A stretch of DNA of 64,000 nucleotides from DAIDKA01 sp036521075. Its GTDB lineage: Bacteria > Pseudomonadota > Gammaproteobacteria > Steroidobacterales > Steroidobacteraceae. The translations under genes were made by a program, and so were the position numbers. Below the pieces are notes generated by a model, which did not search any database, was not told the origin of the DNA, and was given only the letters and a program-made list of their open reading frames with translations. This document shows positions 38,705 through 47,159 of the stretch, in pieces (position 1 is the stretch's first letter; every line of letters begins with the position of its first letter). The stretch lies in assembly GCA_036521075.1 (NCBI GenBank), contig DATDIL010000068.1, positions 62,001 to 126,000 of the forward strand, in the 5' to 3' direction.

Positions 38705-38959
38705 GGACGCCTGCGATGCCCCAAGAGCACCGGTTTGTGATCAGACACTCGGACTATGTTGCGGACAATGCTAGTTTATGCAACTTCGAGGCGAGCTGCG
38801 GTCAGGCTTACGCATGGCCGCTGCATAAGAGGAAACAGGTCTTGTCGAGGTCCCCAGATTTTCACCGTCGCGCGGTGCTTACGGCCGCGTGGATTTGCGC
38901 GGTGCGCAAAGCGTGACTGCCGTCACACTTCATTTGCGGCGTCGCGGAGACGCAGCCCG

Positions 38960-39784
38960 ATGAGTTTGCGCGGCAAGGTGCGGCTCGTGGGTCACACGGA
39001 CACCGGCAAGGTGCGGGAGCACAACGAGGACACGATCGCCTTCGATGCGGACATTGGCTTGCTGGTGCTCGCCGATGGAATGGGCGGCTACAACGCCGGC
39101 GAAGTGGCCAGTGGCATTGCCGTGAAAACCATCGTCAACCTGGTGCGCGAATCCGTCGAGCGCGAGGACCTGCGTGTTGCGGACCAGGCGACGGGAATGT
39201 CGCGCGCGAGCATTATCCTGCGCGATGCCATTCATCGCGCCAACAAGATCATTTATCAGACCGCAAGGGCGCAGCCCCAATGCGAAGGCATGGGTACGAC
39301 GGTGGTCAGCGCCCTGATGTTCGACAACAAGATCGCTGTCGCGCACGTCGGTGATTCGCGGATGTACCGCCTGCGCGCGGACAAGTTCGAACAGGTCACG
39401 ATGGACCATTCACTGCTGCAGGAACTGGTCGATCGGGGCTTCTACTCCCCCGAGGAAGCCCAGCGGGCCGCCAACAAGAACTATGTCACCCGTGCCCTGG
39501 GGGTCGAATCGACAGTGGAGGTCGAAATCCAGGAAGTCCCCACCCAAAGGGGCGACTTTTATGTCTTGTGTTCGGATGGCCTCTCGGACATGGTCGAAGA
39601 TGACGATATTCATTTAACGATCAGCACCTTTGGTGCTAATCTTGAGACGGTTGCTAAGCAGTTGATTCAGTTGAGTAATGACAATGGAGGTCGTGATAAC
39701 GTCTCCGTGGTCATGGCACACGTGGCCGAGAACTTTCCTGCGAACAAGGGCGTTCTCGACCGAATCCTGGGCTGGCTGGGCTGA
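38960..39784 (+). CDS. PP2C-family serine/threonine protein phosphatase
   Basis: 274 residues with the PP2C motifs: GHTDTGKVREHNEDTIAF (metal-binding Asp), LVLADGMGGYNAGEVAS, GMGTTVVSALMF, IAVAHVGDSRMYRLR, DHSLLQELVDRG and DFYVLCSDGLSDMVEDDDI, ending GRDNVSVVM. It dephosphorylates Ser/Thr residues in the cytoplasm. The ATG at 38960 starts the conserved domain, with a 255 bp promoter region upstream. It is 20 bp before an FHA gene, the usual PP2C-FHA pairing, but no kinase is seen in the window. Confidence 0.93.
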   Translation: MSLRGKVRLVGHTDTGKVREHNEDTIAFDADIGLLVLADGMGGYNAGEVASGIAVKTIVNLVRESVEREDLRVADQATGMSRASIILRDAIHRANKIIYQTARAQPQCEGMGTTVVSALMFDNKIAVAHVGDSRMYRLRADKFEQVTMDHSLLQELVDRGFYSPEEAQRAANKNYVTRALGVESTVEVEIQEVPTQRGDFYVLCSDGLSDMVEDDDIHLTISTFGANLETVAKQLIQLSNDNGGRDNVSVVMAHVAENFPANKGVLDRILGWLG

Positions 39785-39804
39785 TCGTTCGTTAAGAGGC
39801 ACGC

Positions 39805-40515
39805 ATGGCAAGGTTGATACTTAGCCTGGATAGCCAGGTGATGGCGGAATACAACATGAACAAGGAGCGGTACACGATCGGCCGTCTCCCTGACAATGAC
39901 ATCCGCATCGATAATGGCGCGGTCAGCGGCCATCACTCGCTGATCATCAATATCCTCAATGACTCGTTTCTCGAGGATTTGAACAGCACCAATGGCACCT
40001 ACGTCAACGGCAAGCTCATCAAGAAGCATGCGTTGCAGCATGGTGATGTCATCACGGTCGGACATCACCAGTTGCGCTTTGCCGAGGACGATGAGGCGCA
40101 GGATGAATTCGAAAAGACCATGGTGATCCAGCCCTCGCAGCGGCCGGTGGAAAAAATCCGCCACGTGCGCGAAGCGGTCACGAATGCCGCCCCCGATGTC
40201 TCCGCCTCCGCTTCGCGCAAGGCGCTGGGCAATGGCACCCAGGTCAAGAAGGCCAAGCTGCAAGTGCTCTCGGGCGCCTTCGCCGGTCGTGAGCTGGAAT
40301 TGAACAAGGCGCTGACCACTTTGGGTCGGCCCGGCGTTCAGGTTGCCGCCATCACCCACCGCCAGGATGGCTACTTCATCGTCCACGTCGACAGCGAGAA
40401 GGCCAACGATTTCCCGCTGCTCAATGGCAGTCCGATTGGGGCGCAAGCCACCCGGCTCAGCGACAATGATGTCATCCAGCTGGCCGGCGTGAAGATGGGG
40501 TTCTTCGAGGGCTAG
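39805..40515 (+). CDS. FHA-domain protein, probably two FHA domains
   Basis: 236 residues. The first FHA domain (about 20-95) has the phosphothreonine-binding set GRLPDNDIRID, SGHHSLI and LNSTNGTYVNG. From about 150 to 236 a second, degenerate FHA fold is likely (TTLGRPGVQVAAITHRQDG, LLNGSPIG), lacking the usual Ser and Asn. It should bind phosphorylated partners, and the PP2C gene 20 bp upstream suggests one phospho-signalling pair. Its 3' end overlaps the antisense end of the methyltransferase gene by 44 bp. Confidence 0.88.
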   Translation: MARLILSLDSQVMAEYNMNKERYTIGRLPDNDIRIDNGAVSGHHSLIINILNDSFLEDLNSTNGTYVNGKLIKKHALQHGDVITVGHHQLRFAEDDEAQDEFEKTMVIQPSQRPVEKIRHVREAVTNAAPDVSASASRKALGNGTQVKKAKLQVLSGAFAGRELELNKALTTLGRPGVQVAAITHRQDGYFIVHVDSEKANDFPLLNGSPIGAQATRLSDNDVIQLAGVKMGFFEG

Positions 40516-41488
40516 GAGTCGGCGCGGCTGACCGAGGGAAAAAATCCAATGGCTCTTGGTCAAGCCGCCCCTGGGCCATCGAGCAATAGGCAGCGTTCGC
40601 CTCAATTCCTATGAAGCTGCGACCCAGGCGCCTGGCAACAACCAATGTAGTGCCACTGCCACAGAACGGGTCAAGTATTACGTCATGTCCCGCACTCGCA
40701 GCGAGGACGCATGTTTCAACGAGCTTCTCCGGAAAGACCGCAAAATGTGCTCCGCGGAACTTCGAGAGTGGAATAGACCAAACCGTGCGTTTGTTCCGGC
40801 CCAGCGGGTGGAATGCCTGATCCCAGCGGCCCTTGTGCAAATTCGCATTTCCGCCGTTCTTTCCTTGCTCAGGAGTCCCTCCCTTCTTCCCGAAATGGCC
40901 ACGACCGCCGCGCATCTTGCTGTGCTGCGAAAACGTTACGTGGGGTTCGCGAATGGCATCAGCAAAGTATCGGTATCTGTCGCCTTTGGAAAACAGAAAC
41001 AGGTACTCATGATCGGTGGTCGGTCTTGAAGTTACCGAAGATGGCATGGCGTTCGGCTTGTGCCAAACAATATCGGATCGCAAAATCCAGCCGTCATCAG
41101 CCAACGCAAGCGCCGCTCGCCACGGCAGCCCGAGCAAGCGTCCATCAGAATATTTGTCGCCCAAGTTGAGCCATAGTAACCCGTCATTTCTCAGGACACG
41201 ATGACATTGTCGGAACACGGCGCGCAGCTTGACCACATAGTCTTCCGGCGTTTTCTCCGCGCCGAGCTGCTCTTGCTGCTCGTAATCCCTTTGTTGATAG
41301 TAGGGTGGACTCGTCACGATGCAACTGATGCTGTTGGCCGGAATTGCGCTGAGCGCCTTGTTGCAATCCCCCAAGATTATGGAGTTCTTCAGCTGCTCAA
41401 GGGTTGGCTTTATCGCGTGGCAACCCGATTCGGATCGGATCGAATCGATTCGATCATATCGATAGATTTCAGTCCTCAATGCCCCCAT
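40472..41488 (-). CDS. Site-specific DNA methyltransferase, beta class, predicted N4-cytosine
   Basis: 338 residues. The catalytic motif TSPPYYQQRDY (IV) comes first and the SAM motif DPFCGSGTTLVVARRLG (I) near the end, the beta-class order; SPPY is typical of N4-cytosine methylation, though N6-adenine cannot be excluded. The ATG at 41488 shares bases with the TGA of the endonuclease gene (TGATG), so I prefer it over an in-frame upstream start at 41512. The last residues (RTPSSRRPAG) are read from antisense fha sequence and look acquired. Base composition is more A/T-rich than its neighbours. Confidence 0.88.
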   Translation of the reverse strand: MGALRTEIYRYDRIDSIRSESGCHAIKPTLEQLKNSIILGDCNKALSAIPANSISCIVTSPPYYQQRDYEQQEQLGAEKTPEDYVVKLRAVFRQCHRVLRNDGLLWLNLGDKYSDGRLLGLPWRAALALADDGWILRSDIVWHKPNAMPSSVTSRPTTDHEYLFLFSKGDRYRYFADAIREPHVTFSQHSKMRGGRGHFGKKGGTPEQGKNGGNANLHKGRWDQAFHPLGRNKRTVWSIPLSKFRGAHFAVFPEKLVETCVLAASAGHDVILDPFCGSGTTLVVARRLGRSFIGIEANAAYCSMAQGRLDQEPLDFFPRSAAPTPSPRRTPSSRRPAG

Positions 41489-42396
41489 CACGCAACCTCT
41501 AGAGTCTTCCAAATGGGAATCAGATCGGTAATCGAACTTTCCAGCGCTGGCTCGATGATTGCGAGCTGATTGGGATTAGCCATTACATGGACGATATTTT
41601 CGCAATCAAGACTGGCCAGATCTCCCGCCCACGATTCTGCGATTACGATTGGGATGCACTCGTACCCGTTTGCTCTGGCGACCCCGACTGCCTTGAAGAT
41701 ATCGCGGGTGAATAAATTAGCGTGTCCGCCACCCATGGTTTCTCGCGTCTTGACGGGCATCAGGATGCACTTGTTCTTGGCAATCACCTGAACATCGTAT
41801 GTTTCGTCGCTGATCGTGACCTGCTTATCACCCACAACGAGTTGAATGTTGTTTGCCTTGAACACCTTGTTGAGAATCGATCGTACCAAAGCCTCAAAGC
41901 GCGTTCCCTTCAGCGCGCGGCGACTTCCCTCAAGTCGCGCCAGCATAACCTCCGCGAGAACTGGCCACTGCCAGTGATCAGCACTGGGGAATAAAGGGCC
42001 AACAAATTTTCGAAGATGATTGATCAGATTGGCCTTCTTGTCGTCGAGCGAAACTCCCCTATGGCTGCGCAGCAACGGCTCAAGCCGCTGCGCTGGTGCG
42101 TCCCTCAAGAGCCACGCCAGGAAGTACCATTTTGCCTTGGCTGCAGAATACGGTCGTCCCAGGCCATCGAAGAGCTGCACCGGCGAGTCTGCCGCCAGAT
42201 AGCGTGTGAGGACCTGCTTTGCCCTTGATTCGTCGGCCTCGCCTATGAACGAAAATATGTCGGAGTAGCCCTCCTCAGCGAGGAACGAGGCAAATGCATC
42301 GAAGAATGCCTTGTTTTGATCTACGACTGCGACAAGCTCCTGCAATCGTAAATTATCAATGACGTAGGCGCGAGGTTTCTCAGGATCTGCAGTCAT
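41488..42396 (-). CDS. Predicted PD-(D/E)XK restriction endonuclease
   Basis: 302 residues from ATG 42396, or 310 from a GTG at 42420. No name is assigned; the gene is called from context and motif. A helix with TRFEALVRSILNKVF is followed by SDETYDVQV and ILMPVKTRET, giving the Glu-(x)n-Asp-(x)n-Lys-x-x-Glu spacing of PD-(D/E)XK nucleases, then a conserved-looking GGGHANLFTRDI. The methyltransferase gene starts in its stop codon. Base composition is A/T-richer than flanking genes, consistent with horizontal transfer of the pair. Confidence 0.7.
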   Translation of the reverse strand: MTADPEKPRAYVIDNLRLQELVAVVDQNKAFFDAFASFLAEEGYSDIFSFIGEADESRAKQVLTRYLAADSPVQLFDGLGRPYSAAKAKWYFLAWLLRDAPAQRLEPLLRSHRGVSLDDKKANLINHLRKFVGPLFPSADHWQWPVLAEVMLARLEGSRRALKGTRFEALVRSILNKVFKANNIQLVVGDKQVTISDETYDVQVIAKNKCILMPVKTRETMGGGHANLFTRDIFKAVGVARANGYECIPIVIAESWAGDLASLDCENIVHVMANPNQLAIIEPALESSITDLIPIWKTLEVA

Positions 42397-42520
42397 TACC
42401 GTTAGCGTGGGATGGAGCACGACATTAAATTACATTCGCGCGGAAGTCTATTGATACAACTTAGCGAAGTGACCGCCATTTCGGAGGCGTCCGGAGCGAT
42501 TCGAACTCGCGCCCTAGCGT

Positions 42521-43594
42521 TCAGATCGCCTCGTGCGGTACGCGTTGCCGCACGCCACAGAGCATCTCGTAGGAAATGGTGCCGGCGTGGGAGGCGACTT
42601 CCTCCACCGGCAGTCCCGGCCCCCACAGCAGGCAGCCTGTGCCGACGTGGGGCTGCGGAAGATCGGTGACATCCACCGCAATCATGTCCATGGAGACGCG
42701 GCCCACCATCGGTGCGCGCCGACCGTCGACCAGAACCGGTGAACCGTCCTTCAGACTGCGCAGCATGCCGTCGCCGTAACCCCCAGCGACGATCGCAATT
42801 CGCGAGTCCCGACGTGCCGTCCAGGCGCCCGCATAGCCGACCGACTCCCCGCGCGGCACGCGCCGCAAGCCGATGATGGTGGACTCCAGCGTCATGACTG
42901 GCTTCAGTCCGAGCGCATCACCGCGTGCATCCGCGAAGGGCGACACACCGTACAGCGCCAGGCCCGGACGCACCCAGTCACCGGCCGCATCCGGCCAGCC
43001 GAAAATGCCAGCGGAATTACCAATGCTGGTGGCGAGCCCCAGCGTGCCGGTCGCGGCCCGGAAGCGCTGCAGCTGTTCGGGCGTGGTCGGCAGATTGCGT
43101 TCGTCCGCACGGGCCAGATGCGTCAGCACCCGCACTTCGCGCAGTGGAGTCATCAGCGCGCGCAGGCGCGCCAGCGCGGCCGGAAAATCCTCGGGCCTGA
43201 ACCCCAGGCGATTGATGCCCGTGTCGATCTTCAACCACGCGGTGAAGCGGAAGGAACCGCGGAACGCTTCCTGCAGCGCGACCTGCAAGGGATCGTGCAT
43301 GACCACCTCGAAGCGATGCACCGCCGCCTCGAGCAGCTGTTCCGCGTTGAAGACGCCCTCGAGCAGAATGATGGGCCTCGTGATGCCCGCTTCGCGCAGC
43401 ATGATGCCTTCCTCGAGCCGCGCCACCGCAAAGGCATCCGCCTGCGGCAGCCCCACCGCCGTCATGACCAAGCCATGACCATAAGCGTTGGCCTTCACCA
43501 CAGCCATGACCTTCGACCCAGGCGCGCGGGCACGAACAGTTTCCAGATTGGCGCGCAGCGCAGCGGTGTCGATCACCGCGCGGATCAGCGGCAT
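42521..43594 (-). CDS. alr: Alanine racemase
   Basis: 357 residues, PLP enzyme making D-alanine for peptidoglycan. The PLP lysine region is VMAVVKANAYGHG, and the C-terminal block with the catalytic tyrosine is ESVGYAGAWTA; further blocks are IDTGINRLGF, GLALYGVSPF and GRVSMDMIAVDV. The ATG at 43594 overlaps the dnaB stop (TGATG). The order dnaB-alr is common in gammaproteobacteria. The restriction-modification pair follows after a 100 bp gap. Confidence 0.97.
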   Translation of the reverse strand: MPLIRAVIDTAALRANLETVRARAPGSKVMAVVKANAYGHGLVMTAVGLPQADAFAVARLEEGIMLREAGITRPIILLEGVFNAEQLLEAAVHRFEVVMHDPLQVALQEAFRGSFRFTAWLKIDTGINRLGFRPEDFPAALARLRALMTPLREVRVLTHLARADERNLPTTPEQLQRFRAATGTLGLATSIGNSAGIFGWPDAAGDWVRPGLALYGVSPFADARGDALGLKPVMTLESTIIGLRRVPRGESVGYAGAWTARRDSRIAIVAGGYGDGMLRSLKDGSPVLVDGRRAPMVGRVSMDMIAVDVTDLPQPHVGTGCLLWGPGLPVEEVASHAGTISYEMLCGVRQRVPHEAI

Positions 43595-44997
43595 CACCGC
43601 AGGATGCCCTCGGCATAGGAGTCCGGCGCGTAGTTGGCGAAGCGCGTGAACTGCCCCTGGAAGGTGAGCAGGAAGGTGCCGATCTCACCGTTGCGGTGTT
43701 TGACCAGTTCGATTTCCGCGATGCCCTTTTTCGTAGTGTTTTTGTCGTATACTTCGTCGCGATAAATGAGCAGGATCATATCTGCGTCCTGTTCAATCGA
43801 GCCCGATTCGCGAAGATCCGACATCACGGGTTTCTTGTGCTCACGCTGTTCCACGCTGCGATTTAATTGCGACAATGCAATCACCGGCACGGCCAGTTCT
43901 TTAGCCAGCACTTTGAGACCACGCGAAATCTCCGCGATTTCCGTCGCGCGGTTTTCCTTGTTGCCCGGCACCTGCATCAGCTGCAGGTAATCGACCACCA
44001 CCAGACCCAGGCCGTGTTCACGTTTCAATCGGCGCGCGCGCGCGCGCAGGTCTGTCGGACTCAGCGCCGGAGTCTCATCAATGAAGATGTTCGCGCCCGA
44101 CAGCTGGCTGGTGGCGCTGGTGATGCGCGCCCAGTCCTCATCCGCAATCCGACCCGAACGCAGGCTACTGAGCGGCACCCCACCGATCGAGGCAAGCATG
44201 CGGGTGATGATCTGATCGGAGGGCATTTCCATGCTGAAGATCGCCACCGGTGCGCGGATGCTCGGATTGATCGCGGCGTACTCGGCCATGTTCACGGCCA
44301 GCGTGGACTTACCCATGGAGGGGCGCCCCGCAACGATGACGAGATCCCCCGCCCGCAGGCCGCCGGTCATCTTGTCGAAGTCCGCGAACCCGGTCGCCAG
44401 CCCGCGCATCTTGTCGGGGTTGCTGTGCGCCTCATCGATCTGGTCGATGACCGCAGGCAGCATCTCGGCGACGGAGCGCGCCCCACCGCCGGCGCGCGCT
44501 CCGGCTTCGGCAATGGCGAATACGCCCTGCTCGGCCTTGTCCACCAGCTCGCGCGCCGTTTCACCCTCGGTGTTGTAGGCGGAAGCGGCAATCTCGGTAC
44601 CGGTCTTGATCAGCTGCCGCAGCAGCGAGCGCTCATGGACGATCTCGGCATACGCGCGGACATTGGCCGCAGTGGGCGTGTCGCGGGCCAGGGTGCCCAG
44701 GTAAGCGAGGCCACCGACATCGGCCGCGAGGCCATGACGTTCGAGATGTTCGGATACCGTGACGGCATCCGTTGGCTTCTGGTTGGTCGCCAGGGCGCGG
44801 ATGGCATCGAAGATGGTGCGATGGTCGGGGCGGTAGAAATCCTCCGCGCGAACCACGTCAGAGACGTTGAACCAGGCGGAGGCGTCGAGCAGCAGGCCGC
44901 CCAGCACGGCCTGTTCCGCCTCCAGCGAGTGCGGGGGCGTACGGACGTCTGCGACGTCACGGTCCGAGTCGCGGCGGGATTTGGCTATGGGAGCCAC
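43594..44997 (-). CDS. dnaB: Replicative DNA helicase DnaB
   Basis: 467 residues. N-terminal helical domain (PHSLEAEQAVLGGLLLDASAW) and RecA-like domain with Walker A VAGRPSMGKSTLAVNMAEYA and VVVDYLQLM, then QLNRSVEQREHKKPVMSDLRESGSIEQDADMILLIYR. There is no intein. It unwinds DNA ahead of the replication fork. The gene lies 24 bp after rplI and overlaps alr. Confidence 0.98.
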   Translation of the reverse strand: MAPIAKSRRDSDRDVADVRTPPHSLEAEQAVLGGLLLDASAWFNVSDVVRAEDFYRPDHRTIFDAIRALATNQKPTDAVTVSEHLERHGLAADVGGLAYLGTLARDTPTAANVRAYAEIVHERSLLRQLIKTGTEIAASAYNTEGETARELVDKAEQGVFAIAEAGARAGGGARSVAEMLPAVIDQIDEAHSNPDKMRGLATGFADFDKMTGGLRAGDLVIVAGRPSMGKSTLAVNMAEYAAINPSIRAPVAIFSMEMPSDQIITRMLASIGGVPLSSLRSGRIADEDWARITSATSQLSGANIFIDETPALSPTDLRARARRLKREHGLGLVVVDYLQLMQVPGNKENRATEIAEISRGLKVLAKELAVPVIALSQLNRSVEQREHKKPVMSDLRESGSIEQDADMILLIYRDEVYDKNTTKKGIAEIELVKHRNGEIGTFLLTFQGQFTRFANYAPDSYAEGILR

Positions 44998-45021
44998 TGT
45001 ACTGCGCGACCCTCCGTAGGC

Positions 45022-45471
45022 TTACTCCTCGGGAACGATGAGTACCGGCAGGACGACGTTGACGTCGGCATGCAGGTGCAGCTCGACGGCATATTCGCCC
45101 ACCATGCGCAGCGGACCCGTCGGCAGACGCACCTCACTGCGCGCCAGCGGGTGACCGGCCTTCGTCGCCGCTTCCGCGATGTCGCTGGTGCCGATGGAGC
45201 CGAAGAGCTTGCCTTCAGTTCCGGCCTTGGCGGGGATCGTGAGCTTGAACTCCTTGAGCCTCTCGACGCGCCCCTGGGCGCCGGCGAGCTGATCGGCCGC
45301 GTGCTTTTCAAGCTCGGCCCGACGCACTTCGAAACGGGCGACGTTCGCGGGCGTAGCCAGCGTGGCCTTACCCTTGGGCAGCAGGAAGTTACGGCCGTAG
45401 CCGGACTTGACCTTTACGCGGTCGCCGATGGTGCCCAGATTGGCAACTTTCTCAAGAAGGATGACATCCAT
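45022..45471 (-). CDS. rplI: 50S ribosomal protein L9
   Basis: 149 residues. The N-terminal rRNA-binding domain (MDVILLEKVANLGTIGDRVKVKSGYGRNFLLPKGKA) is joined by a long helix to the C-terminal domain (GKLFGSIGTSDIAEA). It follows rpsR by eight bases in the conserved rpsF-rpsR-rplI order. Confidence 0.98.
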   Translation of the reverse strand: MDVILLEKVANLGTIGDRVKVKSGYGRNFLLPKGKATLATPANVARFEVRRAELEKHAADQLAGAQGRVERLKEFKLTIPAKAGTEGKLFGSIGTSDIAEAATKAGHPLARSEVRLPTGPLRMVGEYAVELHLHADVNVVLPVLIVPEE

Positions 45472-45479
45472 GACGATTC

Positions 45480-45845
45480 TCAGTGCTGATCGGTGTAGGG
45501 GAGCAACGACAGGAAGCGCGCGCGCTTGATCGCCGTGGCGAGCTGGCGCTGATAGAACGACTTCGTACCCGTGATGCGGCTGGGAACAATCTTGCCCGTC
45601 TCCGTGACGTAGGCCTTGAGGGTGGCCAGATCCTTGTAGTCGATTGATTCGACGTTGTCCGCGGTGAAGCGACAGAACTTCTTCCGGCGTGAGAAGCGGC
45701 TGCCACCCCCCCCGCTACCGCCGCCGCTGCTACCGCCGCCACCGCCGTAACCTCCGCCACCGCCCCCACCGCCGTAGCCGCCGCCACCGCCACTGCCGCC
45801 GCCACCACCGTAGCCACTGCCACCGCCGTTACCGCCGCCGATCAT
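45480..45845 (-). CDS. rpsR: 30S ribosomal protein S18 with Gly-rich N-terminal extension
   Basis: 121 residues, while S18 is normally about 75. The C-terminal part is ordinary S18 (FCRFTADNVESIDYKDLATLKAYVTETGKIVPSRITGTKSFYQRQLATAIKRARFLSLLPY). The first roughly 48 residues are almost entirely glycine broken by Ser, Tyr and Asn. There is no start codon between the extension and the core, and the ATG overlaps the rpsF stop (ATGA), so the extension should be translated. The encoding DNA is a run of GGN-type triplets that could expand or contract. The extra domain has no known role. Confidence 0.95.
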   Translation of the reverse strand: MIGGGNGGGSGYGGGGGSGGGGGYGGGGGGGGYGGGGGSSGGGSGGGGSRFSRRKKFCRFTADNVESIDYKDLATLKAYVTETGKIVPSRITGTKSFYQRQLATAIKRARFLSLLPYTDQH

Positions 45846-46252
45846 GATGCGCTCTCCCCTGCGGTCGGCGCGTCATCGTCGTCCGAACCGGAGTCATCGC
45901 GGCCGCGATCACGCCGACCGCCACCTTCTTCGTCCTCACCGCGCGCCATCGGCGAGGGCTCCGTGACGGCCTTGTCCATCTGCACGACCAGGTGACGCAG
46001 CACCGCGTCACTGAAGCGGAACGCGCCGGTCAGCTCGTTCAACGTCTTCTGGTCACATTCGATATTGAGCAGCACGTAGTGTGCCTTGTGAACCTTGGCG
46101 ATCGGGAACGCCAACTGGCGACGACCCCAATCTTCAAAGCGGTGCACGTTGCCGCTGCCATTGGCGATCATCGACTTGTAGCGCTCGACCATCGCCGGAA
46201 CCTGTTCGCTCTGGTCCGGATGCACCAGGAACACAATCTCGTAATGCCTCAT
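45842..46252 (-). CDS. rpsF: 30S ribosomal protein S6 with acidic tail
   Basis: 136 residues. The S6 fold is seen in MRHYEIVFLVHPDQSEQVPAMVERYK and AHYVLLNIECDQKTLNEL. From about residue 98 the tail is charged and Asp/Gly/Ser-rich (RGRDDSGSDDDDAPTAGESAS), like the polyglutamate-modified tails of some S6 proteins. The ATG at 46252 is chosen over the longer upstream frame. Its stop overlaps the rpsR start. Confidence 0.95.
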   Translation of the reverse strand: MRHYEIVFLVHPDQSEQVPAMVERYKSMIANGSGNVHRFEDWGRRQLAFPIAKVHKAHYVLLNIECDQKTLNELTGAFRFSDAVLRHLVVQMDKAVTEPSPMARGEDEEGGGRRDRGRDDSGSDDDDAPTAGESAS

Positions 46253-46408
46253 GAGTCCTCCTCTTGGACTTAAGCCACCCGTCAAGGCATTTGCCGGTGT
46301 GGCAAGGAGAACCGGAACTGCCCCTCCACGGGTGCCGCACCGGCCTTTCCCCCGTAATTGGGGGTCGCGCAATATACTGAAATGGCGCCTGGGCCGCAAT
46401 CGACACGG

Positions 46409-47152
46409 CTATTTTTTGCTGCGCTGCCGCACCACCTCGTACAGGAGCATACCGGCCGCCACGGACACATTCAGGCTTTCCACCGACCCCAACTGCGGCA
46501 GGCGAACCATGTGGTCACAGGTTTGGCGGGTCAGGTGTCGCAACCCCGCACCCTCCGCTCCCATGACCAGTACCGTACCTGCAGTGAAATCCACCTCGGC
46601 CGCGGTGACAGTCGCGTCGGCATCGGCCCCGGTGACCCACAGGTCCGCTTCCTTCAGCAATTTCAGGGTGCGAACCAGATTCGTCACGGTCACCAGGGGG
46701 ACGGATTCAGCCGCACCAGCGGCCACCTTGCGCACCACCGGGCTCAGATTGGCCGCACGGTCCTTGGGCACCACCACTGCCAGGGCGCCGCAGGCATCGG
46801 CGGTGCGCAGGCAGGCGCCGAGGTTATGGGGGTCCTGGACGCCATCCAGTGCCAGCAGCAGCGGATTCACGGCCGCACCGAGCGCGCTGACCAGATCATC
46901 TTCAGACCACGGAGCCAGGGGCACGACCTCAGCCGCAACGCCCTGATGCGCGACATCCCCGAGTGCCGTGAGCAATGTCTGGGCATCGACCCGCTGTACC
47001 CGGGTGCCATGTTCGCGCGCCAGCGTCTCGATGGCACGCAAGCGCGGATCGTCGCGTCGCTCGGCAAGCTTCAGCTCCAGCACCCGATCCGGATGGCGCT
47101 TCAGCAACGCCTGCACGGCGTGCAGGCCGTAGACCCACTCACGACTGCTCAT
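46409..47152 (-). CDS. rlmB: 23S rRNA 2'-O-methyltransferase RlmB
   Basis: 247 residues of the SpoU (TrmH) family. The three motifs are seen: LDGVQDPHNLGACLRTADACG, VLVMGAEGAGLRHL, and SLNVSVAAGMLLYE. The N-terminal L7Ae-like substrate-binding part (REWVYGLHAVQALLKRHPDR) matches RlmB, which methylates G2251 of 23S rRNA. The ATG at 47152 lies 7 bases after the rnr stop. Confidence 0.93.
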   Translation of the reverse strand: MSSREWVYGLHAVQALLKRHPDRVLELKLAERRDDPRLRAIETLAREHGTRVQRVDAQTLLTALGDVAHQGVAAEVVPLAPWSEDDLVSALGAAVNPLLLALDGVQDPHNLGACLRTADACGALAVVVPKDRAANLSPVVRKVAAGAAESVPLVTVTNLVRTLKLLKEADLWVTGADADATVTAAEVDFTAGTVLVMGAEGAGLRHLTRQTCDHMVRLPQLGSVESLNVSVAAGMLLYEVVRQRSKK

Positions 47153-47159
47153 GACTTGC

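Noticed and set aside
38705..38959. Promoter boxes before the PP2C gene
   Set aside because: TTGTGA and TATGTT-like boxes are 14 bp apart, too close for a convincing sigma-70 promoter.
45700..45840. Repeat tract that might be a CRISPR or tandem-repeat array
   Set aside because: It is the triplet repeat coding the glycine-rich start of S18, without spacers.
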